DNA of 64,000 nt, taken from assembly GCA_022844165.1 (NCBI GenBank), contig JALHMH010000018.1, positions 1-64,000 of the forward strand, in the 5' to 3' direction. The DNA comes from Lysobacterales bacterium (lineage in GTDB: Bacteria; Pseudomonadota; Gammaproteobacteria; Xanthomonadales; SZUA-5). The translations under genes and the position numbers were made by a program. Below the pieces are notes generated by a model. It did no database searches. It worked only from the letters and a program-made list of their open reading frames with translations, and was not told where the DNA came from. Shown piece by piece: positions 56,751 to 64,000 of this stretch; the stretch's first letter is position 1, and every line of letters begins with the position of its first letter.

Positions 56751-57548
56751 ATGAAAAACATTGAATTGGGCGCACTGTTGCGCGACTGGCGTCAGCGCCG
56801 CCGATTGAGTCAACTCGATCTGGCGGGTGATGCGCGCATCTCAACGCGCCACTTGAGTTTTATCGAAACCGGACGCTCTCGCCCCAGTCGCGGCTTGATC
56901 TTGCATTTGGGCGAGTTGTTGGACTTGCCGCTACGCGAGCGCAATCGTTTGCTGCTTGCCGCCGGTTTTGCGCCGCACTTTGCCGAGAACGCACTGGTGT
57001 CCGCGCCTCTGCAACCAGCAATCGATGCGCTGCAGCAGCTGTTACGCGTACACGATCCGAATCCAGCTGTGGTTGTCGATCGCCATTGGAACCTGGTGCT
57101 TGCCAACCGCATGGCGGAACGCTTGCTGGCCAATGTCGCGCCCGAATTGTTGCCACCCAACTGCAATGTGCTGCGACTGACGTTGCATCCCCAAGGCCTG
57201 GCCCCGGCGATCGTTAATCTGGGCGAGTGGCGTGCGCATTTGTTGTCGCGGCTGCGGCGTCAGATCGCGATGAGTGGCGACACCAAGCTGTCTGAACTGC
57301 TCCGGGAACTGAGTGGTTACGCGCCGCTGCCCGATGAAGATCAGCCTGGCGGCTACGCCTCGCCAGCACCCGATGTGCTGGTGCTGTTCCGTTTGCGCAG
57401 CCCGGTCGGCGAACTGAGGTTGTTCAGCACCATGACCGTGTTCGGCACACCCGTGGACATCACGCTTTCCGAACTGGCGCTGGAGTCGTTTTATCCGGCC
57501 GACGCCAGCACAGCCGACAACCTGCGAAAACTGGCGAATTCGCCGTAA
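56751..57548 (+). CDS. XRE-type transcriptional regulator with MmyB-like ligand-binding domain
   Basis: A 265-residue regulator. The N-terminal helix-turn-helix is in LRDWRQRRRLSQLDLAGDAR and STRHLSFIETGRSRPS. The C-terminal part (DPNPAVVVDRHWNLVLANR, LSGYAP) matches the MmyB-like (MLTR) ligand-binding domain. It is divergent from the two membrane-protein genes and probably regulates them. No operator could be placed. Confidence 0.85.
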   Translation: MKNIELGALLRDWRQRRRLSQLDLAGDARISTRHLSFIETGRSRPSRGLILHLGELLDLPLRERNRLLLAAGFAPHFAENALVSAPLQPAIDALQQLLRVHDPNPAVVVDRHWNLVLANRMAERLLANVAPELLPPNCNVLRLTLHPQGLAPAIVNLGEWRAHLLSRLRRQIAMSGDTKLSELLRELSGYAPLPDEDQPGGYASPAPDVLVLFRLRSPVGELRLFSTMTVFGTPVDITLSELALESFYPADASTADNLRKLANSP

Positions 57549-57562
57549 CGAACGCCGCGCGC

Positions 57563-58522
57563 TCAACGCGCTACGCTGGCCGCTTTGGCTGCCAGAAATT
57601 CGCACAGTTGTTCTGCGTTTGCCTGTGTCTTTCGTGTCAGCGAAAACGCGTGTTCGGCATCGAGTACCCGATCCAGCCAAATGCCGCCCTCGGCACTCAA
57701 CGCCGGCCGCGTTGAGCCCAACCATAACGCGGTATCGCCGCCCTCTTCGGCGCTGCGCAGGTGGCTGCGCAGCACTGCGCGAAAAGCGGGCAGAGCCGTT
57801 CGCACACCCGCGGTATCGACCCAGCCGGGATGCATCACATAGGCGCGCGGTTGCCCTGACCAGCGCTGATTCCATGCCCGAGTCAGTTCAACTTGAGCGC
57901 GCTTGTGAAGGGCATACGCGGCCATACCGTCGTGCGCAATGGCAGTGGTTGCGCACATCTCCTCAAGCTTGAGCGGCGCGCCATACATGCCACCGGAACT
58001 CATGTTGATCACCGCGGCGCCGTTCGCGAACCGGTGTGCAGCGAGAAGATCCTCGGTGAGAACGAAGTGGCTTAGCAGGTTCGTCACGAATGAGGTTTCC
58101 ATACCCTCGGTCGTCAACTCGAATCGGTCCAATAACAAACCAACATTGTTCACCAATACGTCGACGCGCTCACCGCGTTCGACCAGGCCTCGAACCAGGC
58201 GCCGGGTATCGGCAACGCTGGAGAAATCCACCTTGAGTGGCACGATTGCATTGTTCTCGCCCGCTTCTTGCGCGCACGTACGAACCAGATCCGCCAGCTT
58301 GCTTTCGCTACGTGCCGCCGCGAGCACTCGCGCCCCGCGTGTATGGGCGGCGTGCGCAATGGCGGCGCCAATGCCGCCACTGGCGCCGGTGACCAACCAT
58401 GTTTGACCGTCAAGCCGCTCCGGATATGCCTGCCAGGAGCGCTGGCGATCGCGCAATCCCACGCGACTGAACCGTGTGAAAAAACGCGCGTAGAAGAAGA
58501 GACTGGCAATCGCTCTGAGCAC
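57563..58522 (-). CDS. Short-chain dehydrogenase/reductase
   Basis: A 319-residue oxidoreductase. The Rossmann motif TGASGGIG, the NNVG block and the catalytic YALHK (YxxxK) with Ser in NMSSGG define the SDR family; the overall sequence resembles DHRS12-type members. It has an N-terminal hydrophobic stretch. Substrate unknown. Confidence 0.88.
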   Translation of the reverse strand: MLRAIASLFFYARFFTRFSRVGLRDRQRSWQAYPERLDGQTWLVTGASGGIGAAIAHAAHTRGARVLAAARSESKLADLVRTCAQEAGENNAIVPLKVDFSSVADTRRLVRGLVERGERVDVLVNNVGLLLDRFELTTEGMETSFVTNLLSHFVLTEDLLAAHRFANGAAVINMSSGGMYGAPLKLEEMCATTAIAHDGMAAYALHKRAQVELTRAWNQRWSGQPRAYVMHPGWVDTAGVRTALPAFRAVLRSHLRSAEEGGDTALWLGSTRPALSAEGGIWLDRVLDAEHAFSLTRKTQANAEQLCEFLAAKAASVAR

Positions 58523-58620
58523 GGTCCACGCCTTTGATCACGGTGCGAGCATTAGAGGGCCAAAAGGTGTGAGAACTGCGTGACGTGCGCGACAACACGA
58601 TGCAGATTCGGCGTGTCGGA

Positions 58621-60540
58621 TCAGGCCCTGGCATCTTCGTTGTGAGTGGCGAAAAATGCCTCTACGTCCGCGAGTACGCGCGTGCGCCGAAACGCTGGTA
58701 GCGCGGCGATAAACTCGCGGCCGTAGGATTTGCTGACAAGGCGCGGGTCGCACAACATCAGCACACCGCGATCGCGGCTGCTGCGGATCAGGCGTCCGGC
58801 ACCCTGCTTGAGCGCCAGCACGGCCGATGGCAACTGGTAGTCGCGAAACGGATTGCCGCCGCTCTGCCGAATCGCATCCAGGCGCGCTTCCATGACTGGA
58901 TCGCCCAATTGCGCGAACGGGAGTTTGTCGATCACCACCACGCTAAGTGCGTCGCCGGGCACATCGACACCCTCCCAAAAGCTGGCCGCACCGAGCAGTA
59001 CGCCATTGCCGCTGGCGAGGAAATCGGCCAGCAGGGCGGGGCGCGGGCGCTCTCCTTGCACAAAGAGCGGAAATGGCGACGTCAGGCGCAGGATCTCGGC
59101 CGCCTCACGCAGTGCGCGATGCGAAGTGAACAACAAAAATGCGCGGCCACCGCTGGCGCGCAAAACGGGCATCGCGGCGGCAACCACACCTTCGACATAA
59201 CGGTCGGTGTTCGGTTCGGGCATTCCGGCAGGCTGGTAGAGCAGCGCCTGATTCGGATAGTCGAACGGGCTATCGAGACACAGTGTCTGCGCGCGGTCGA
59301 GCCCGGTGCTCTGTTGGAACAAATCGAACCGGCCGGATACGGCCAGCGTGGCTGAGGTGGCGATCCACGCGGCATGTGTGGAGTCGCGATACGACTTGAG
59401 CGGCTCGGCGGCGTCCAGCGGCGTTGCGTGCAAAGCAAAGCCGCGCTGGAACAATTCGTACCAGCACACTTCTCCATCCTGGCGCTGGGCGACGCGTTCC
59501 AAACGCAGCGCGACGTCGGCGGCGCGAGCCGCGCAACTCTGCAAACCAGTGCTGCGCTCGGCCTGCTCGCCCAACGCGCCGGACAGCCCGGCGATCGCGT
59601 TTTGCAGGCGCTCGTGCGTGGCAATCACTTCGCCACTCTCTGCAGCGTGCCACCAGGGGCCTTTGATCGGCAAAGGATCGAGTGCCAGTCGAAACTCGCG
59701 TAGTCGCTGCTGCGTCTCGTCGACGGGTGGTTGCAGCAACGCCAAGGCGCCCTGTTGCTGGGACGCTTCGTTCAGCGCATCGCGCGTCAGCTCAACGATC
59801 TGCCGGTAACTGATGGACGTAGTGAAGAAAGTACTCGCGACGTCGCCGATCTGGTGCGCCTCGTCGAGAATGAAGGCCTCCGCGCCGGGGAGGATTTCGC
59901 CAAAGCCCTCGCGCTTCAGGGCCAGATCGGCGAACAACAAATGGTGATTGACAATAACGAGGTCGGACTCCTGAGCTTTGCGCCTGGCCTTGACGACGAA
60001 GCACTCGGCATATCGCGGGCAATCTTGCCCCAGACAGTTGTCGGCACTCGATGTCACCCATGGCCAGATGCTCGAGTCCTCGGGCACACGATCCAGCTCC
60101 ATCCGATCGCCCTCGCGAGTGATTCGCGCCCACGCCCTCACCTCCGCCAGCTCTTTCACCGCGTCTTTGCTGGCGAGCCGTGCCTGCTCTTCAGACAGAT
60201 CCAGGCGATGCAGGCACAGGTAGTTGGCGCGACCCTTCAGCAGCGCCTTTTTTGGAGTGATCTGCAAGGTCTTGCACACGCGTGGCAGATCGCGATGGAA
60301 CAGCTGATCTTGCAGCGTCTTGGTGCCCGTCGAGACGATGATGCGCATGCCGGCGAGCAGCGCCGGTACCAGATAGGCGAAGGTCTTGCCCGTGCCTGTG
60401 CCTGCCTCCACGAGCAGCGTCGAGCGTTCGATCAACGCGCGTTCCACGGCTTGGGCCATCGCCAATTGTTGCTCGCGCGGCGTAAACAGCGGATCGGCGC
60501 TGAACGGCCCATCGGCGCCAAGCGCGTTGGTGGCAGACAT
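58621..60540 (-). CDS. yoaA: YoaA-type XPD/DinG-family ATP-dependent DNA helicase
   Basis: A 639-residue superfamily 2 helicase. Walker A EAGTGTGKTFAYL, DEAH box, and motif VI QGAGRLIRSS are intact. Four cysteines (NYLCLH and NCLGQDCPRYAECF) form the 4Fe-4S site of DinG/XPD helicases. Length and layout match YoaA. It works in DNA repair with the clamp-loader chi subunit in E. coli. Divergent from pyrD. Confidence 0.88.
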   Translation of the reverse strand: MSATNALGADGPFSADPLFTPREQQLAMAQAVERALIERSTLLVEAGTGTGKTFAYLVPALLAGMRIIVSTGTKTLQDQLFHRDLPRVCKTLQITPKKALLKGRANYLCLHRLDLSEEQARLASKDAVKELAEVRAWARITREGDRMELDRVPEDSSIWPWVTSSADNCLGQDCPRYAECFVVKARRKAQESDLVIVNHHLLFADLALKREGFGEILPGAEAFILDEAHQIGDVASTFFTTSISYRQIVELTRDALNEASQQQGALALLQPPVDETQQRLREFRLALDPLPIKGPWWHAAESGEVIATHERLQNAIAGLSGALGEQAERSTGLQSCAARAADVALRLERVAQRQDGEVCWYELFQRGFALHATPLDAAEPLKSYRDSTHAAWIATSATLAVSGRFDLFQQSTGLDRAQTLCLDSPFDYPNQALLYQPAGMPEPNTDRYVEGVVAAAMPVLRASGGRAFLLFTSHRALREAAEILRLTSPFPLFVQGERPRPALLADFLASGNGVLLGAASFWEGVDVPGDALSVVVIDKLPFAQLGDPVMEARLDAIRQSGGNPFRDYQLPSAVLALKQGAGRLIRSSRDRGVLMLCDPRLVSKSYGREFIAALPAFRRTRVLADVEAFFATHNEDARA

Positions 60541-60592
60541 CCAGCATTCCCAGGCGATATAAGATTCCCGGAAGTCTATCGGGATCGCTCAC

Positions 60593-61615
60593 GTGTCGCT
60601 GTACTCCCTCGCCAAACCGCTGCTTTTCGCCCTTGATGCCGAGCGCGCGCATGATTTGGGCTTACTTAGCATCGAACTGGCCTGGCGTGCTGGCTTGAAT
60701 CCGCTGCTGGCGGTCAAACCCAAGACCCTGCCCACGCGGGTATTCGGCATCGAGTTTCCGAATCCCGTCGGACTGGCGGCCGGCCTGGACAAGAACGGCG
60801 CGCATATCGACGCGTTGGCGAGCCTGGGCTTCGGCTTTATCGAAGTCGGCACGATCACACCCAGGGCGCAATCCGGCAATCCCAAGCCACGCATGTTCCG
60901 GTTGCCCGAGCAGCGCGCGGTGATCAACCGGCTGGGATTCAACAACGGCGGCATTGAGGCTTTGGCAAAGAACCTCGAATGCACGCGCTTTGGTGGCGTG
61001 CTCGGGATCAACATTGGCAAGAACAAGGACACGCCGAACGAGCGCGCCGTCGACGACTATGTGTACTGCCTTGAGCGCGTGTATGCGCGCGCCAGCTACA
61101 TCACAGTCAATATCTCATCGCCGAACACACAGGGTTTACGCGATTTGCAGCATGAGGACGCGCTGAAGGCATTGATCGGTACTCTGCGCGAGACGCAGGA
61201 GCGCCTCGGTGCGCTGCATGGGCGCAAGCCAATGTTGCTCAAAGTCGCGCCGGATTTAACCGATGCGGAACTGGATTCGATGGCTGCCGTGTTGCTGTCG
61301 AGCGCCATCGATGGCGTTATCTGCGGCAACACCACCATTGATCGCGCCTCGATTGCCGGACATCCGCTCGCGCGCGAGATCGGCGGCCTGTCTGGCGCAC
61401 CGCTGATGGCCAAAGCCACCGCGACTCTGCGCGGCATGGCCGCGCGCGTGGGCGGCAAGCTGCCGATCATTGGCGTCGGCGGCATTCTATCCGGGCGCGA
61501 TGCGACGGAAAAAGTTGCCGCTGGCGCGTCACTGGTGCAGTTCTATACCGGCCTCATCTATCGCGGGCCGGCGTTGATCGTCGAGTGCGTCGAGGCGATT
61601 CGTGCGCGTCGTTGA
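60593..61615 (+). CDS. pyrD: Dihydroorotate dehydrogenase (class 2, membrane-associated)
   Basis: A 340-residue FMN enzyme. [18 protein letters not shown] and [12 protein letters not shown] bind FMN, and [13 protein letters not shown] carries the class 2 catalytic Ser. [12 protein letters not shown] and STGxIYRGP-type ([11 protein letters not shown]) blocks follow. It oxidises dihydroorotate with quinone in pyrimidine synthesis. The start is a GTG at 60593. murB follows with a 14-base overlap. Confidence 0.95.
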   Translation: MSLYSLAKPLLFALDAERAHDLGLLSIELAWRAGLNPLLAVKPKTLPTRVFGIEFPNPVGLAAGLDKNGAHIDALASLGFGFIEVGTITPRAQSGNPKPRMFRLPEQRAVINRLGFNNGGIEALAKNLECTRFGGVLGINIGKNKDTPNERAVDDYVYCLERVYARASYITVNISSPNTQGLRDLQHEDALKALIGTLRETQERLGALHGRKPMLLKVAPDLTDAELDSMAAVLLSSAIDGVICGNTTIDRASIAGHPLAREIGGLSGAPLMAKATATLRGMAARVGGKLPIIGVGGILSGRDATEKVAAGASLVQFYTGLIYRGPALIVECVEAIRARR

Positions 61616-62603
61616 GCAGGCACCCCTGCGGGCGCTGAATTCCTTTGGCGTCGATGCCCGGGCGCGCTTCCTGGTGCGCGCCAATTGCTCCGATGAATTG
61701 CTCGCCGCGCAGGATTTCGCGGCCGCCAGATCGCTACCGCTGGTAGTGCTGGGCGGTGGCAGCAATATCGTCATCGCGCGCGACCTTGAGGTGGTAGTGC
61801 TGACGCCAGATCTGCGCGGCATCGACGTCGAGCGCGGCGGTGATTCGATAGTGATCGAGGCCGCCGCGGGCGAAAACTGGGCGGAGTTTGTGCAACGCTC
61901 GGTGGACATTGGCGCGTGCGGTCTGGAGAACCTGGCGGCGATTCCGGGTTCCGTGGGTGCCGCGCCCATTCAGAATATCGGCGCGTACGGCGTAGAACTC
62001 GAGCGCTTCGTCGAGCAAGTTGAAATTCTCGATCTGAGGACGCACGAACAGAAGCATCTGAGCCGGGCGGATTGCGAGTTTGGCTATCGCGATAGCCGCT
62101 TCAAGCGAGAGCCGAACGAAATCGTGACACGCCTGCGCCTGCGCCTGCCGACCCAGGCTGACCTCACCATCGACTATCCCGGTGTACGCGAAGAACTGGC
62201 CGCGATGGGTGCGCTACCATCGCCGCGCACCGTACACGATGCGATCACCGCCATCCGCTGGCGCAAATTGCCGCGCCCGGAGGTGCTCGGCAATGCTGGC
62301 AGCTTCTTCAAAAATCCGATCCTGGACGCGGCACAAAAAGACGCGCTTCTAGGCTTGGCGCTGGCTCCGATCTATCCACACGCAAGCGCATTCAAGGCAT
62401 CGGCCGCGTGGCTCATCGATGCCTGCGGTCTCAAGGGATTCGTACTCGGGCGAGCCGCAGTCCATCGCGAACACGCCTTGGTCATCGTCAACCTGGGCGG
62501 TGCGAGCGGAGCGGAAATCCTCGCGCTCGCAGCGCACATCCAAACGCGGGTGTTCGAACGATTTGGTATCACACTGGAGGTGGAGCCGCGGGTGCTCCAG
62601 TGA
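61602..62603 (+). CDS. murB: UDP-N-acetylenolpyruvoylglucosamine reductase
   Basis: A 333-residue FAD enzyme of the type I group. [12 protein letters not shown] and [18 protein letters not shown] bind [11 protein letters not shown] is the substrate-binding region, and the catalytic Ser is in [10 protein letters not shown] with Glu in LEVEPR. It makes UDP-MurNAc in peptidoglycan synthesis. The GTG start lies inside the pyrD end (14-base overlap). Confidence 0.95.
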   Translation: MRVVEQAPLRALNSFGVDARARFLVRANCSDELLAAQDFAAARSLPLVVLGGGSNIVIARDLEVVVLTPDLRGIDVERGGDSIVIEAAAGENWAEFVQRSVDIGACGLENLAAIPGSVGAAPIQNIGAYGVELERFVEQVEILDLRTHEQKHLSRADCEFGYRDSRFKREPNEIVTRLRLRLPTQADLTIDYPGVREELAAMGALPSPRTVHDAITAIRWRKLPRPEVLGNAGSFFKNPILDAAQKDALLGLALAPIYPHASAFKASAAWLIDACGLKGFVLGRAAVHREHALVIVNLGGASGAEILALAAHIQTRVFERFGITLEVEPRVLQ

Positions 62604-62606
62604 GCG

Positions 62607-63539
62607 CTAATCGGGAAGGCGATGGCAACGCATCATCGCACGCACATGCGCCACCGAGCTTTCGCGCAAAGCGGCAAGCGAATAGCCACCTTCGAGCGTC
62701 GAGACGATGCGGCCGTGCGCGTGGCGCTCGGCCAGGCGAACCAATTCAGTCGTGATCCATGCAAAGTCGGCAGCATCGAGATTCAGATCCGCCAGCGGAT
62801 CGAGTCGGTGCGCATCGAAGCCGGCGGAAATGATGATCAGCTCCGGTGCGAACGCGTCAACCGCCGGCAGCAAGGTGCTCGACCAAAGCGCACAAAATGC
62901 GTCCGAGCCGCTACCCGGTCTGAGCTCACCGTTGACGATATTGCCGACGCCACGTTCGCTGGCCCGCCCGGTGCCGGGATACAACGGCGACTGGTGCGAG
63001 GACACAAATTGCACGCGCGGTTCGTTCTCGAAAATGTCCTGTGTCCCGTTGCCATGATGTACATCGAAGTCGACGATGCTGATGCGTGCACAGCCGTGTG
63101 CTGCGAGCGCATGATGCGCCGCCACAGCGACATGATTGAACAGGCAAAATCCCATCGCTTCGTTGCCAGTGCTGTGATGTCCCGGTGGACGGACGGCGCA
63201 AAAACCGCGCTCGTTGCGCAGGACAGCAGCATCGACGGCTGCACACAATGCACCACTCGCGCGATAGCTCGCTTCCAGCGAGGCCGGGGACATCACCGTG
63301 TCGGCATCGACTCGAATCAGGCCGTGAGCGGGTGCGTTGCGTTTCAGCAGATCGATGAAGGCAGGAACGTGCGCGCGACCCACCTGCGCCTCGTCGCCGA
63401 GCGGCGCCTCACACCACGTCAGAGCATCGGCAAACTCCGTGCGGAGCGCGTCGAGTATCGCCGCAAGGCGTCCGGCGTGTTCCGGATGACCGGCGCCGGT
63501 GTCGTGATCGAGACAACGCTGATGCGTGTAGATGTTCAT
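62607..63539 (-). CDS. Histone-deacetylase-family (acetoin/acetylpolyamine type) hydrolase
   Basis: A 310-residue zinc hydrolase. RPPGHHSTG, DFDVHHGNGTQ and SAGFDAHRLDPLADL carry the zinc ligands and catalytic His pair. Bacterial relatives deacetylate small amines or lysines. It is convergent with murB, three bases apart. Its start overlaps the stop of the upstream response regulator, so they are coupled. Confidence 0.9.
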   Translation of the reverse strand: MNIYTHQRCLDHDTGAGHPEHAGRLAAILDALRTEFADALTWCEAPLGDEAQVGRAHVPAFIDLLKRNAPAHGLIRVDADTVMSPASLEASYRASGALCAAVDAAVLRNERGFCAVRPPGHHSTGNEAMGFCLFNHVAVAAHHALAAHGCARISIVDFDVHHGNGTQDIFENEPRVQFVSSHQSPLYPGTGRASERGVGNIVNGELRPGSGSDAFCALWSSTLLPAVDAFAPELIIISAGFDAHRLDPLADLNLDAADFAWITTELVRLAERHAHGRIVSTLEGGYSLAALRESSVAHVRAMMRCHRLPD

Positions 63540-64000
63540 CGTCGCGATACGCTCAGGGCACGTTTCAGCCAGCGCGCCCGCTGCGCACGGCCCACGACCG
63601 CGGCGACCAGGTGTTTTGGCCGCAACGGTTTTTTCAGGAAGTCATCGCCGCCAGCGGTGAGCGTTTCGAAACGCCGTTCCTGGTCGTCGTCGCCGGAGAT
63701 GAGTATGACGGGTGTGAATGCCGTTTTCGGATGCGCGCGAAACAAACTCAGCAATTCGAGCCCGTTCAAGTTCGGCATGTGCAAATCGAGCAAAATGACG
63801 TCGGGATCGAAACTCTCGATGGCCTCGAGCGCACGGGTCGGGTCATGGACAACGCGCGTTGCCATGCCGGAGCGTCTCAACACCGACTCGACTACCATCG
63901 TCATCGACAGATCATCGTCGACGAACAGCGCGCGGTACGGATCGAGTCGGTCGGCGAGCGTAGCGACGATTTCGCGGGCGAGCTGGTCGACGTCGGCGGG
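63536..64000 (-). CDS. Response regulator receiver domain protein (5' end outside window)
   Basis: The frame is open at the right window edge. The visible C-terminal part has ALFVDDDLS (acidic pair), phosphoacceptor Asp in DVILLDLHMPN, Ser in ILISGDDDQ and Lys in FLKKPLRPKH. It lacks an attached output domain at the C-terminus, so the output or further REC/GGDEF modules, if any, are upstream and outside the window. Confidence 0.85.
   Translation of the reverse strand, partial: PADVDQLAREIVATLADRLDPYRALFVDDDLSMTMVVESVLRRSGMATRVVHDPTRALEAIESFDPDVILLDLHMPNLNGLELLSLFRAHPKTAFTPVILISGDDDQERRFETLTAGGDDFLKKPLRPKHLVAAVVGRAQRARWLKRALSVSRR

Overview
The window is a 64 kb chromosomal segment with high G+C content (estimated by eye). 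It probably comes from a gammaproteobacterium of the Xanthomonadales/Lysobacterales, perhaps Rhodanobacteraceae-like. The support is indirect: a tRNA array (Arg, Pro, Arg, His, Lys, Leu) leading into tig-clpP, many secreted proteins, a LytTR two-component pair, c-di-GMP enzymes, and several exported proteins ending in FANGFE. I see no prophage, insertion sequence, CRISPR array or plasmid function. Most genes are housekeeping or accessory chromosomal genes in short operons.

Layout. 0-9 kb: the C-terminal part of a Ser/Thr kinase, a delta-60 repeat exported protein, a vapBC toxin-antitoxin pair, a small secreted protein followed by a large exported protein with an S74 chaperone tail, and an SGNH hydrolase. 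9-18 kb: a diguanylate cyclase, a 7TM histidine kinase/LytTR regulator pair, an alpha/beta-hydrolase peptidase, the glyoxylate shunt operon aceB-aceA and a dienelactone-hydrolase-like protein. 18-27 kb: mnmE, a CopD-like membrane protein and a secreted propeller-like protein (translationally abutted), then clpP, tig and six tRNA genes with a clear sigma-70 promoter. 25-33 kb: a methyltransferase/lipoprotein/DUF2007 cluster, an HNH nuclease, an exported PD40 protein with one CxxCH haem motif, and polA. 33-46 kb: an MHS-type transporter, a frameshifted BNR-repeat lipoprotein, a membrane protein, a VIT/vWA/DUF2135 protein and a large subtilisin. 46-64 kb: sufT, a GNAT gene, a tandem 165-bp repeat, an unrecognised membrane protein, a VOC protein, ppa, a REC-HD-GYP regulator, a transglutaminase-like protein, duplicated small secreted proteins, a 2OG oxygenase, hydrolases, an XRE regulator, an SDR, yoaA, pyrD-murB, an HDAC-family deacetylase and a truncated response regulator.

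Most striking pattern. Six structurally unrelated exported proteins in this window end in the same short tail, [I/V/L/M]-F-A-[N/D]-[G/N]-F-E. They are a delta-60 protein, a 90-residue repeat protein, an SGNH hydrolase, a propeller-like protein, a PD40/haem protein and a BNR lipoprotein. The tail has no hydrophobic helix and no basic cluster, so it does not look like PEP-CTERM, GlyGly-CTERM or LPXTG signals. I propose it as a C-terminal sorting or processing tag of an export system whose machinery is not visible in this window.
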